Below are positions 34,697 through 42,800 of a stretch of DNA of 64,000 bases, piece by piece. The number at the start of each line of letters is the position of its first letter. The stretch's first letter is position 1. The notes under the pieces are model-generated. The model searched no databases, was not told the origin of the DNA, and saw only the letters and a list, made by a program, of their open reading frames with translations. Where the stretch lies: positions 1 to 64,000 of the forward strand of contig JAEWBY010000108.1 of assembly GCA_023390905.1 (NCBI GenBank), given 5' to 3'. A program made the position numbers and the translations under genes. Source of the stretch: Pseudomonadota bacterium (lineage in GTDB: Bacteria; Pseudomonadota; Gammaproteobacteria; Xanthomonadales; Xanthomonadaceae).

Positions 34697-35779
34697 TTAC
34701 TTCAGACGATACACCGGCGGTTCGCCTTCGCCACCTGCCAGCGGGCTGCTGTCGCCGAGCATGCGGCGGAAACCACTGAGGCCGGAGATCAGTTCCAGAT
34801 CCAGCTCCAGCGTGTCACCGGCCGCGCGCACCGGCACGATGCGGCGGACGACGGCCATCTTCTGCAGCTGGGCCATCAGGGTCAGGTAGTCGTTGGTGTC
34901 GTGGATGCCGGTGAAGACGACCCGGTAGGTGCCGGCGGGGCCGGACGCACTGCGCTTGGCGTAGCGCTTGACCAGCGCATCGGCCGTGCCATCGGCGCCA
35001 CCGGCCATCGCGCGACGCGCATCGCCATCGCTGGTGGACCAGCTCGAGAGCACCTTGCCGGCGTCGACGAAGGTCCAGTCGGCGGTCCAGCCGCTGCCCT
35101 TGCGATAGAGCTTGCCGATCAACTGCATGGGCGGGCTGTAGCGCGATGACGCGCGTGCGATCGCGGCGGTGTCCTGGCGCCAGATCGCGCCGACCAGCGC
35201 CTGCTCGGCCGCGCTGCCGGCCGGCAGGCCGAGGCTGTAGCCGCGTTCGATGGCGCGGTTGAGCAAGGGGCGCGCCGCGTTGGCCTGTTCCAGACCGACC
35301 AGACGCGGACCGCTGCCGTCATTGATCGCCAGCCACACGACCGGCTTGGGCCGGGGCTGCGGCCAGATCGGCAGTCCGAGCACGGCGGCCAGTTCGTCCA
35401 CTTCGTCCTGATCGAAGCGCACGACGAGCGTGGTGCGGAACGTCGGTGCGCCGCTGGGCGAGGTGCCCTGGTCCTGGCGATAGTCGTAGCTCTTCACCAG
35501 GTTCTTCGCATTGCGCAGTTCCTGGCCCACGCCCGGCCGCGAGGCGACGCTGCGATCGCCGGACAGCTTGCCCATCACGCTCGCCAGCGCGCGCGCGAAA
35601 GCGCCATTGCGCTCGGCCTCGCCCTGGCCGTTGACCGGCACTTCGGCTTCATAGGCGCCGCGCGCCGCGGCGCTGTCGCCTTCGGTGCGCAGACCACTCT
35701 GGGCCCATGCCGCCGGCGTGGTGGCCATGGCGGAGGCGGCCAGCAGGGCCACGACGAGCAAACCTTTCATCCAGCGCAT
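34697..35779 (-). CDS. DUF2066 domain exported protein
   Basis: This 360-residue secreted protein has a signal peptide of about 28 residues, starting MRWMKGLLVV and ending PAAWAQ. The following domain is DUF2066, found upstream of hda/perM in many gammaproteobacteria. It contains LKLSGD-type sequence (VMGKLSGDRSVASRPG) and FRTTLVVRFDQDEVDELAAVLGLP. The function is unknown; it is probably periplasmic. The ATG at 35779 is chosen because a GGGA site lies 6 nt ahead. An upstream TTG would add four residues. It is encoded with perM and hda on one strand, divergent from purM. Confidence 0.82.
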   Translation of the reverse strand: MRWMKGLLVVALLAASAMATTPAAWAQSGLRTEGDSAAARGAYEAEVPVNGQGEAERNGAFARALASVMGKLSGDRSVASRPGVGQELRNAKNLVKSYDYRQDQGTSPSGAPTFRTTLVVRFDQDEVDELAAVLGLPIWPQPRPKPVVWLAINDGSGPRLVGLEQANAARPLLNRAIERGYSLGLPAGSAAEQALVGAIWRQDTAAIARASSRYSPPMQLIGKLYRKGSGWTADWTFVDAGKVLSSWSTSDGDARRAMAGGADGTADALVKRYAKRSASGPAGTYRVVFTGIHDTNDYLTLMAQLQKMAVVRRIVPVRAAGDTLELDLELISGLSGFRRMLGDSSPLAGGEGEPPVYRLK

Positions 35780-35918
35780 CACGCGTCCCAAGACTCCCGA
35801 AACGGAGGGAATTGTTGCCCGAATGGGCCACCAGCGCCAACGTGGCTCGTTCAGCCAGGACCGAACCGGGACCGGATTCCTTTAAAATCACCGGCCTTGC
35901 CCCCTGCCAGCGAATGCC

Positions 35919-36965
35919 GTGACCCAGTCCACGCCCCCCGCCTCCACCCCGATGACCTATCGCGACGCGGGGGTCGACATCGACGCCGGCAATGAAGTGG
36001 TCGAACGCATCAAGCCGCTGGTCAAGCGCAGCTTCCGGCCCGAAGTGATGGGCGGGCTCGGCGGTTTCGGCGCGCTGTTCGATCTGTCCGGCAAGTACCG
36101 TGAGCCCGTGCTGGTCTCCGGCACCGACGGCGTCGGCACCAAGCTCAAGCTCGCCCAGCAGCTCAACCGCCACGACACCATCGGCATCGATCTGGTGGCC
36201 ATGTGCGTGAACGACGTGCTGGTGCAGGGCGCCGAACCGCTGTTCTTCCTCGACTATTTCGCCACCGGCAAGCTCGATGTCGAGACCACGGTCGCGGTCG
36301 TGGGCGGCATCGCCAGGGGTTGCGAACTGTCCGGTTGCGCGCTCATTGGCGGCGAGACGGCGGAAATGCCCGACATGTATCCGCCGGGCGAATACGATCT
36401 GGCCGGCTTCTGCGTCGCGGCGGTGGAAAAATCCAAACTGCTGGACGGCGCCCGCGTGCGCGCCGGCGATCTGCTGATCGGCATCGCGTCCAGCGGCCCG
36501 CATTCCAATGGCTATTCGCTCGTTCGCCGCATCTATGACCGCGCCGGTCGTCCGGCCGATCTGGATCTCGGCGGCGTCAAGCTGGTCGATGCGCTGATGG
36601 CGCCCACGCGCCTGTACGTGAAGCCGATACTGGAACTGCTGAAGTCGCACGAACTGCATGCGATGGCGCACATCACCGGCGGCGGGCTCACCGAGAACAT
36701 CATCCGCGTGATCCCAGAAGGACTGGGCCTGCGCATCGAAGCCAGCGCCTGGACGCTGCCGCCGGTGTTCGAGTGGCTGCAACGCGAGGGGGCGGTGGAT
36801 TCGGCGGAAATGTGGCGCACCTTCAACTGCGGCATCGGCTTCGTGCTGGTGGTGTCGCCGGATCAGGCCAGTGCGGTGGAAGCCGATCTGGCCCGCCTGC
36901 AACTGCCGAACTGGCGCATCGGTGAAGTCGTGCCGGCCAGCGGCGAACGCGTCGCGATTGGCTGA
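35919..36965 (+). CDS. purM: Phosphoribosylformylglycinamidine cyclo-ligase PurM
   Basis: PurM (348 residues) is the AIR synthetase of de novo purine synthesis. The N-terminal SYRDAG-like MTYRDAGVDIDAGN and the ATP-binding VSGTDGVGTKLKLA are diagnostic. A further conserved GGETAEMPDMY and HITGGGLTENIIRVIPEG are present. It starts at a GTG (35919), though an ATG 33 nt later (35952) would also keep the family core. A TAAAAT -10-like hexamer lies at 35883-35888, with no good -35 box. A membrane-protein gene and purN follow on the same strand, so it heads a small purine operon. Confidence 0.96.
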   Translation: MTQSTPPASTPMTYRDAGVDIDAGNEVVERIKPLVKRSFRPEVMGGLGGFGALFDLSGKYREPVLVSGTDGVGTKLKLAQQLNRHDTIGIDLVAMCVNDVLVQGAEPLFFLDYFATGKLDVETTVAVVGGIARGCELSGCALIGGETAEMPDMYPPGEYDLAGFCVAAVEKSKLLDGARVRAGDLLIGIASSGPHSNGYSLVRRIYDRAGRPADLDLGGVKLVDALMAPTRLYVKPILELLKSHELHAMAHITGGGLTENIIRVIPEGLGLRIEASAWTLPPVFEWLQREGAVDSAEMWRTFNCGIGFVLVVSPDQASAVEADLARLQLPNWRIGEVVPASGERVAIG

Positions 36966-36974
36966 TCCACGTCC

Positions 36975-37595
36975 ATGCAAACAGGCAAACGCGTCGCCTT
37001 CGCGCTGACGCTGGCCGTTTTCGCACTGAGCTGGATCGCCCCGCGCTGGCCGCTCGAACAGGCCCTGCACAGCAGCCTCACCGTGGTCGGACTGGTCTGG
37101 CTGTGGCGGCATGATCGGCACTGGCCGATGCGGCCCTCGCACTTCGCGCTGATCTGCGTGTTCATCGTGATGCACTGCATCGGCGCGCGTTGGCTGTATT
37201 CGTATGTCCCCTACGAACAATGGCTGCAGGCGCTGTTCGGATGGTCGCCGGCGGCGACCTTCGGCTGGCACCGCAATCATTTCGATCGCCTGATCCATTT
37301 CATGTACGGCGCCTGCTTCACACCGGCCGCGTGGCATTGGCTGCGTCAGCGCTGGCCGTTGAGCGCCGCGCAGGGCTTCGTCATCGCGGTGATGCTGATC
37401 ATGTGCAGCAGCCTGATCTACGAATGGATGGAATGGGGCATCGCGCTGACGATGTCGCCGGAGGCGGCCGAGTCCTACAACGGCCAACAGGGCGATGTCT
37501 GGGATGCGCACATGGACATGCTGCTGGCCACGCTCGGTGCCCTGATCGTGTGGCCGCTGGTGCGTGGCGAGCGCACCGCGGTGAAAGCCGCATGA
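36975..37595 (+). CDS. DUF2238 (YjdF-like) membrane protein
   Basis: This 206-residue integral membrane protein is of the DUF2238/YjdF family, with about five or six helices. The conserved stretches are YEQWLQALFGWSPAATFGWHRNHFDRLIH and EWMEWGIALTMSPEAAESYNGQQGDVWDAHMDML (quoted in part: FDRLIH, EWMEW, GDVWDAHMDM). The histidines and acidic residues could bind metal. Function is unknown. It is inserted between purM (9 bp before) and purN (4-bp overlap after), so it is transcribed with purine genes. A nucleotide-related job cannot be shown. Confidence 0.85.
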   Translation: MQTGKRVAFALTLAVFALSWIAPRWPLEQALHSSLTVVGLVWLWRHDRHWPMRPSHFALICVFIVMHCIGARWLYSYVPYEQWLQALFGWSPAATFGWHRNHFDRLIHFMYGACFTPAAWHWLRQRWPLSAAQGFVIAVMLIMCSSLIYEWMEWGIALTMSPEAAESYNGQQGDVWDAHMDMLLATLGALIVWPLVRGERTAVKAA

Positions 37596-38254
37596 GCCGT
37601 CGCATCGCCATCCTCGCATCGGGCCGCGGCAGCAATCTGCAGGCGCTGCTGGATGCTATCGCCGCGGGCGCGCTGGATGCGGAAATCGTCGGCGTGTTTT
37701 CCGATCGTCCCTCCGCCGCCGCCTTGCAGCGCGTGCCCCCACCGTTGCGCTGGAGCGAGTCGGCGCGTGCCTATCCCGATCGCGCCGCCTTCGATCGGGT
37801 GCTGGGGGATGCGGTGGAGGCGTGCCGGCCCGACTGGATCGTCTGCGCCGGCTACATGCGCATCCTGGGCGAGGCCTTCATCGCCCGCTTCCGGGGCCGG
37901 CTGCTGAACATCCACCCTTCCCTGTTGCCCAAGTACCGCGGACTGCACACGCACGCGCGCGCACTGGAGGCCGGCGACCGCGAACACGGCGCCAGCGTGC
38001 ATTTCGTCGTGCCCGAACTGGATGCCGGCAGCGTGATCGCGCAGACGATCATTCCGGTACTTCCCGGCGACAGCCCGGAACAACTGGCCGCGCGGCTGCT
38101 CCCGCAGGAACATGCGCTGCTGGTGGCGGTACTGCGCATGGCTGTCGGCGGTCACATCCGTGAACAGGATGAACAGGCGTGGGTGGATGGTCAGCCGATA
38201 TTAAAACCGCTGATCCTAGGCTCACCCTCACTCCCCGCGCCTCCCCTCGTCTGA
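37592..38254 (+). CDS. purN: Phosphoribosylglycinamide formyltransferase PurN
   Basis: PurN (220 residues) transfers a formyl group from 10-formyl-tetrahydrofolate to GAR in purine synthesis. The N-terminal ILASGRGSNLQALLDA binds phosphate. The catalytic region is NIHPSLLPKYRGLHTHARAL, with Asn-His-Asp residues (also VSDRPS-type FSDRPSAAAL). Length and order fit the family. The start at 37592 overlaps the DUF2238 stop by 4 bp (ATGA). The stop overlaps the first DUF3108 gene by one base. The C-terminal tail after the family end (QPILKPLILG...) is slightly long. Confidence 0.95.
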   Translation: MSRRIAILASGRGSNLQALLDAIAAGALDAEIVGVFSDRPSAAALQRVPPPLRWSESARAYPDRAAFDRVLGDAVEACRPDWIVCAGYMRILGEAFIARFRGRLLNIHPSLLPKYRGLHTHARALEAGDREHGASVHFVVPELDAGSVIAQTIIPVLPGDSPEQLAARLLPQEHALLVAVLRMAVGGHIREQDEQAWVDGQPILKPLILGSPSLPAPPLV

Positions 38255-38979
38255 TGGCCCCGACTCATTGGCTTGTCCGCTGTGCGCTGCTGGCGATGAT
38301 GGCCACGTCAAGCGTCGCCGCTTCGGCGCTGGAACCCTTCGTGGCCTCCTACGATGCCTATCGCGGCGGCCGGCTTGCCGGCAGCGCCACGCTCAAGGTC
38401 ACGCCCGATGCCAATGCCGCGCGCTGGCATATCGATCTGGAAGTACGCGGCACCAAGGGACTTGCGCGCCTGTCCGGGCTCAACATCCAGCAGAGCACCT
38501 TGTTCGACGTGCAGGGTGATCAGTACCGGCCGTTGAGCCAGGCCACCACGCAGAGCGCGCTCTTCACCGGCAAGCGCGTGGTCGGCACGTACGATTGGCG
38601 GGCGATGACGGCGCAGTGGCAGGGCGACGTCAAGAAGAACCGGCGCGCACTGGTGGCCTTGCAGAATGGTGATCTGAGTTCCCTGCTGGTCAATCTGGCG
38701 GTTATCCGTGATGCGCAGCCGGGCCGGCAACTGGAGTATCGCGTGGTCGACTTCGGCCGCACGCGCGATTACCAGTACGCAGTGGCCGCGCAGACCGAGA
38801 TCGTGGCGGTGGAGGGTCTGAGCTACGACGCCATGCGCGTGAACCGCACCAATGGCGGCAATGACGAAACCATCTTCTGGGTGGCCCAGGGCGTCCCGAC
38901 GCCGGTGCGCATCCTGCAACGCGAGGATGGCGAGGACAAACTCGATCTTCGCCTCATCGAATACCAAGGAGTCCAATGA
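38254..38979 (+). CDS. DUF3108 exported protein, first of tandem pair
   Basis: This 241-residue exported protein has a signal peptide (about residues 1-26; VAASALEPF marks the mature end) and a DUF3108 domain. Typical strands are FVASYDAYRGGRLAGSATLKV, TLFDVQGDQYRPLSQ and VGTYDWRAMTAQW. The C-terminal FWVAQGVPTPVRILQREDG is strongly shared with the next gene, so this is a tandem duplication. Lipid-barrel or envelope-binding folds are suspected for the family; no function is known. It is coupled to purN (TGATG) and to the next gene (ATGA). Confidence 0.83.
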   Translation: MAPTHWLVRCALLAMMATSSVAASALEPFVASYDAYRGGRLAGSATLKVTPDANAARWHIDLEVRGTKGLARLSGLNIQQSTLFDVQGDQYRPLSQATTQSALFTGKRVVGTYDWRAMTAQWQGDVKKNRRALVALQNGDLSSLLVNLAVIRDAQPGRQLEYRVVDFGRTRDYQYAVAAQTEIVAVEGLSYDAMRVNRTNGGNDETIFWVAQGVPTPVRILQREDGEDKLDLRLIEYQGVQ

Positions 38980-39671
38980 ACATGAAGTCTGTCCGCAGTT
39001 GTCTCCTGTCTTCCGGCGTGATGGCCGGCATGCTGGCGCTCACCAGCCTGCCCGCGCACGCGATCGAAGCCTTCACCGCGCAATACCAGGCCAGTGCGAT
39101 GGGCATGCAGGGCGAAGGCCAGATGAGCGTGACGCCGCAGTCCGGCAATCGCTGGCAGTACAGCCTGAGCATCCGCAACCAGCTGGTCGATCTGAGCCAG
39201 AAGACCGTGTTCGACGAACAGAACGGTCGCCTGCGCCCGCTGTCCTCCAGCGACGTCTCGCGCGTGCTGGTCAAGAAGAAGGCCGTGGACACCCTCTACG
39301 ACTGGAGCAAGGCGCAGGCCACGTGGAGCGGTGACATCAAGCCCGAGCGCGCCGGCCCGCTCAAGCTGCAGGCCGGTGACATGGATGCGCTGCTGGTCAA
39401 TCTGGCGATCGTGCGTGACGTGGCGGCGGGCAAGCCGCTGCGCTACCGCATGATCGAGAACGGCCGGGCCAAGCCGATGAACTACCAGGTGGCCGGCAAG
39501 GAACAGATCACCGTGGGCGGCAAGCCGCGCGAGGCGACCAAGGTCATCCGCACGGACGGCGACAAGCAGATGGTGGTCTGGGTGGTGCCGGACATGCCGG
39601 TGCCGGCGCGCATCCTGCAGCGGGAGAACGGCCAGGATTCGATCGATCTGACCATCAAATCCTGGAAGTAA
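38976..39671 (+). CDS. DUF3108 exported protein, second of tandem pair
   Basis: This 231-residue paralogue of the preceding protein has a signal peptide of about 30 residues ending LPAHA. Shared blocks are FTAQYQASAMGMQGEGQMSVT, SDVSRVLVKKKAVDTLYDW and VVPDMPVPARILQRENG. It differs in having a shorter N-terminal half. The last gene of the purM-purN unit, it ends at a strong terminator. The two paralogues probably arose by duplication and may act in the same envelope step. Function is unknown. Confidence 0.83.
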   Translation: MNMKSVRSCLLSSGVMAGMLALTSLPAHAIEAFTAQYQASAMGMQGEGQMSVTPQSGNRWQYSLSIRNQLVDLSQKTVFDEQNGRLRPLSSSDVSRVLVKKKAVDTLYDWSKAQATWSGDIKPERAGPLKLQAGDMDALLVNLAIVRDVAAGKPLRYRMIENGRAKPMNYQVAGKEQITVGGKPREATKVIRTDGDKQMVVWVVPDMPVPARILQRENGQDSIDLTIKSWK

Positions 39672-39692
39672 TCAGTCCTGTCCAGAAGAAGA

Positions 39693-39716
39693 AGCCCGGC
39701 TCTCGCCGGGCTTTTT
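39693..39716 (+). terminator. Rho-independent terminator of the purM-DUF3108 operon
   Basis: An 8-bp stem (AGCCCGGC with GCCGGGCT) and TCTC loop are followed by a TTTTT tract. It lies 21 bp after the last stop and touches the stop codon of the convergent EF-hand gene. Confidence 0.9.
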
Positions 39717-40030
39717 CATTCGGCTTCCGCCGTGGGCTGGGCCATCGTGGTGCGGCAATCCACGCGAATCGGTTTGCGATCGCTGCGCCAGGCGTAGGAC
39801 CGGCATTCGCGCGGGCCTTCGGTCTTCTTTTCCACCACCACGGCGTAGAAGGCCTGCAGGATTTCTTCCTCGCTCACCACGCCATCGCCGTTCCAGTCCA
39901 TGTCCTTGCTGGGAATGCCGCTGATGCCCGCCGCGCCGGTGAAATGCAGGAACGCCACCGTGGCCAGCAGCAGCGCGACCACGGTGAGCAGCACCTTGCG
40001 GCGCGCGGAGAATCGCGTTTTCGTCGCCAT
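39716..40030 (-). CDS. Small membrane protein with EF-hand motif
   Basis: This 104-residue protein has a basic N-terminus, a membrane helix at about residues 12-32 and a single EF-hand loop, DWNGDGVVSEEE. Asp, Asn, Asp, Gly and Glu stand where calcium ligands are expected (Dx[DN]xDGxxxxEE). Two Cys follow (CRSYAW and VDCRTT). It is probably anchored in the inner membrane and calcium binding. The ATG at 40030 has a GAGG site. It follows murA by 7 bp and is therefore probably cotranscribed with it. No known function; a calcium-sensing or structural role is inferred from the motif only. Confidence 0.68.
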   Translation of the reverse strand: MATKTRFSARRKVLLTVVALLLATVAFLHFTGAAGISGIPSKDMDWNGDGVVSEEEILQAFYAVVVEKKTEGPRECRSYAWRSDRKPIRVDCRTTMAQPTAEAE

Positions 40031-40037
40031 GGCAGCC

Positions 40038-41309
40038 TCAGGAAATGCGGCGGATGCGTGCGCCCAGCGCACCGAGCTTCTCTTCGATGTTCTCGTAGCC
40101 GCGATCCAGGTGGTAGATGCGATCGATGATGGTGTCGCCTTCGGCCACCAGGCCCGCGAGGATCAGCGAGGCCGAGGCACGCAGATCCGTGGCCATCACC
40201 GGCGCGCCGCTCAGCTTCTCCACGCCGCGCACGATGGCGGTATGGCCCTCGACGCGGATATCGGCGCCCAGGCGCAGCAGTTCGTTGACGTGCATGAACC
40301 GGTTTTCGAAGATCGTTTCGTTGATGACGCCGACGCCATCGGCGATGCAGTTCAATGCCATCAATTGCGCCTGCATGTCGGTCGGGAACGCCGGATAGGG
40401 CGCGGTCGTCAGGCTGACCGCGCGCGGGCGCTGGCCCTTCATGTCCAGCGTGATCGTGTCGGCCGTGGTCTCGATCGATGCGCCGGTTTCGCTGAGCTTG
40501 TCGAGCACCGCATCGAGCGTGTCGCCACGCGCGCGGCGCGCGACGATGCGTCCGCCGGTCATCGCCGCCGCGACCAGGAAGGTGCCGGTTTCGATGCGAT
40601 CCGGCAGCACCGCGTGCCTCCCGCCATTGAGCCGCTCGACGCCACGGATGACGATGCGCGAGGTGCCCGCGCCCTCGATGTCCGCGCCCAGCGCGATCAG
40701 GCATTCGGCCAGATCGGTGATCTCCGGTTCCATCGCCGCGTTTTCGAGCACCGTGGTCCCGTCGGCGAGGGTGGCCGCCATCATCACGTTCTCGGTGCCG
40801 GTGACGGTCACCATGTCGAACACGAAACGTCCGCCCTTGAGGCGGTTGGCCCGGGCCTTGATGAAGCCGTTCTCGACGGAGATCTCCGCGCCCAGGGCCT
40901 GCAATCCCTTGATGTGCTGATCCACCGGACGCGAGCCGATGGCGCAGCCGCCGGGCAGCGACACTTCCGCCGCGCCGTGGCGTGCCAGCAGCGGGCCGAG
41001 CACGAGCACCGAGGCGCGCATCGTCTTGACCAGTTCGTACGGCGCCACGTGCTGGTTGACGCTGCGCGGGTCCACGGTGATCGCGCTGCCGCGTGACAGC
41101 GTGCCTTCGTCGATGCTGATGCCGGCACCGAGTTCGCCGAGCAGCTTGACCGTGGTGACCACGTCGTGCAGGTGCGGCACGTTGGTGATCTCCACCGGCG
41201 CATCGGCCAGCAGGGTGGCGCAGAGAATGGGCAGCACGGCGTTCTTCGCGCCGGAAATGGTGACTTCACCCTGGAGCGGAATGCCGCCGGTGACTACGAT
41301 TTTCTGCAT
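40038..41309 (-). CDS. murA: UDP-N-acetylglucosamine 1-carboxyvinyltransferase MurA
   Basis: MurA (423 residues) carries out the first committed step of peptidoglycan synthesis, transferring enolpyruvate from PEP to UDP-GlcNAc. The N-terminal SGAKNAVLP contains Lys22, and the active-site Cys is C122 in LPGGCAIGSRPVD. Cys here, not Asp, means fosfomycin sensitivity is expected in principle. Length is normal. It lies 103 bp after ibaG on the same strand and 7 bp before the EF-hand gene. The amgK-murU bypass route is also present in this window, so the cell has both de novo and recycling entries. Confidence 0.96.
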   Translation of the reverse strand: MQKIVVTGGIPLQGEVTISGAKNAVLPILCATLLADAPVEITNVPHLHDVVTTVKLLGELGAGISIDEGTLSRGSAITVDPRSVNQHVAPYELVKTMRASVLVLGPLLARHGAAEVSLPGGCAIGSRPVDQHIKGLQALGAEISVENGFIKARANRLKGGRFVFDMVTVTGTENVMMAATLADGTTVLENAAMEPEITDLAECLIALGADIEGAGTSRIVIRGVERLNGGRHAVLPDRIETGTFLVAAAMTGGRIVARRARGDTLDAVLDKLSETGASIETTADTITLDMKGQRPRAVSLTTAPYPAFPTDMQAQLMALNCIADGVGVINETIFENRFMHVNELLRLGADIRVEGHTAIVRGVEKLSGAPVMATDLRASASLILAGLVAEGDTIIDRIYHLDRGYENIEEKLGALGARIRRIS

Positions 41310-41412
41310 GGATGGCTCGACTGGAAGGTGGAGAGCGGGCGTGGCCCGGGCTCGGAGGAAGGCGCGGTATTCAGGCGCGCGATGCCATGGGACGGCACGC
41401 GCGAATCGACGT

Positions 41413-41640
41413 TCACTGGCCGTCGGGCGTGACGGTCTTCAGCGCCAGCGCATGGATGGCGCCGCCCATCAGATCACCGAGCGTGGCGTAGACCATGCGG
41501 TGGCGGGCCAGCGGCATCTTGCCGCGGAAGGCTTCGGACACGATGGTCGCTTCGAAATGCACGCCGTCCTCGCCTTCGACCTGCACCTGCGCGTCGGGCA
41601 TGCCTGCTTCGATGAGTTTACGGATGGTTTCGGCGTCCAA
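41413..41640 (-). CDS. ibaG: BolA-family protein IbaG
   Basis: This 75-residue BolA/IbaG-type protein, with a KH-like fold, has the family segment VHFEATIVSEAFRGKMPLARHRMVYATLGDLMGG and the conserved His used with monothiol glutaredoxins to hold a [2Fe-2S] cluster (quoted in part: RHRMVYATLGDL). It starts at a TTG (41640), with AGGA 7 nt ahead. No upstream ATG is available. It lies upstream of murA, the arrangement known in E. coli. It has a divergent promoter with kdsD. A role in Fe-S trafficking or acid response follows from the family. Confidence 0.9.
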   Translation of the reverse strand: MDAETIRKLIEAGMPDAQVQVEGEDGVHFEATIVSEAFRGKMPLARHRMVYATLGDLMGGAIHALALKTVTPDGQ

Positions 41641-41653
41641 CGGGCAATCCTAA

Positions 41654-41673
41654 TAAAATGGTCGCCTATTCTA
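41654..41673. promoter_or_regulatory. Overlapping divergent -10 boxes for kdsD and ibaG
   Basis: A TAAAAT hexamer at 41654-41659 faces kdsD, and a TAGAAT hexamer at 41673-41668 on the minus strand faces ibaG. They are only 8 bp apart, so the two RNA polymerases would compete. Both -35 regions are weak. Confidence 0.45.
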
Positions 41674-41691
41674 CCCCCGCGCGGTCGACGC

Positions 41692-42696
41692 ATGCCCCAG
41701 ACGCTTCCCCAAAATCCGGCCGTGCAGGACGCCGATCTGGCCGCCAGCGGGCGTCGCGTGATCGAGATCGAGGGCCAGGCGCTGGCCGCGCTGGCCGCGC
41801 GCATCGACGGCGGGTTTTCCAGCGCCTGCCGCGCCATCCTCGCCTGCAGGGGACGCGTGGTCGCCACCGGCATGGGCAAGTCCGGGCACATCGCCCGCAA
41901 GATCGCCGCCACCCTGGCCTCCACCGGCACGCCTGCGTTCTACGTGCATCCGGGTGAAGCCGGGCACGGGGACCTGGGCATGATCACCGATGCCGACATC
42001 GTGCTGGCGCTGTCGTATTCGGGCGAATCCGATGAAGTGCTGATGCTGCTGCCGGTGCTCAAGCGCCAGGGCAATCCGCTGATCGCGATGACCGGCCGGC
42101 CCGGTTCGACCCTCGCGCGCGAGGCCGACATCCACCTGGACGTCAGCGTGCCGGCCGAGGCCTGCCCGCTGGATCTGGCCCCGACCAGCAGCACCACGGC
42201 CACCCTGGCGATGGGTGACGCGCTGGCGGTCGCGCTGCTGGAGGCGCGCGGCTTTACCGCCGACGACTTCGCCCGCTCGCACCCGGCCGGCAGTCTGGGC
42301 CGAAGGCTGCTGCTGCACATCACCGACGTGATGCATGCCGGCGATGACGTCCCCTGCGTCGGCGAGGACGCCTCGCTGAGCCAGGCGCTGGTGGAAATGA
42401 GCCGCAAGCGCCTGGGCATGACGGCCGTGGTCGACGCGGACGGCCGGCTGACCGGATTGTTCACCGACGGGGATCTGCGCCGGGCGCTGGACAATCCCGC
42501 CGTGGACGTGCGCCAGGCCGGGATCGCCGAGGTCATGACGCGCCAGCCCAAGACCATCGGCGCGGATCAACTGGCCGTGGAAGCGGCACGGATGATGGAG
42601 ACCTACAAGATCAGCGGCCTGATCGTGGTGGACACTGAACAACGCCCGGTCGGCGCCCTCAATATTCATGACCTGTTGCGCGCCCGCGTGGTGTAA
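41692..42696 (+). CDS. kdsD: Arabinose-5-phosphate isomerase KdsD
   Basis: KdsD (334 residues) converts ribulose-5-phosphate to arabinose-5-phosphate for Kdo synthesis. A sugar-isomerase (SIS) domain covers about residues 40-180, with ATGMGKSGHIARKIAATLAS and the catalytic loop APTSSTTATLAMGDALA. Two CBS domains follow (about 215-330; VMTRQPKTIGADQL marks the second). It heads the lipopolysaccharide inner-core and transport cluster that continues with kdsC, lptC, lptA and lptB. The start at 41692 has no strong SD. A 104-bp spacer with repeats separates it from kdsC. Confidence 0.94.
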   Translation: MPQTLPQNPAVQDADLAASGRRVIEIEGQALAALAARIDGGFSSACRAILACRGRVVATGMGKSGHIARKIAATLASTGTPAFYVHPGEAGHGDLGMITDADIVLALSYSGESDEVLMLLPVLKRQGNPLIAMTGRPGSTLAREADIHLDVSVPAEACPLDLAPTSSTTATLAMGDALAVALLEARGFTADDFARSHPAGSLGRRLLLHITDVMHAGDDVPCVGEDASLSQALVEMSRKRLGMTAVVDADGRLTGLFTDGDLRRALDNPAVDVRQAGIAEVMTRQPKTIGADQLAVEAARMMETYKISGLIVVDTEQRPVGALNIHDLLRARVV

Positions 42697-42800
42697 GAAA
42701 AGCCGGGTTTGGAGATTCGGGAGGGGCGATTGGCAGAATCCTTCCCTGGTGTCTCCGCCCCTTCTCTCGTCGAATCCCGATATACCGAATCCCGATCCCC
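42697..42800. repeat. Short degenerate intergenic repeat ending at the kdsC start
   Basis: This spacer between kdsD and kdsC carries two exact CGAATCCCGA units (42771-42780 and 42786-42795), plus a reverse-oriented GATTCGGG. It ends directly at the kdsC ATG with a C-rich run and no Shine-Dalgarno. The same unit and layout occur before sufC. Confidence 0.6.
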
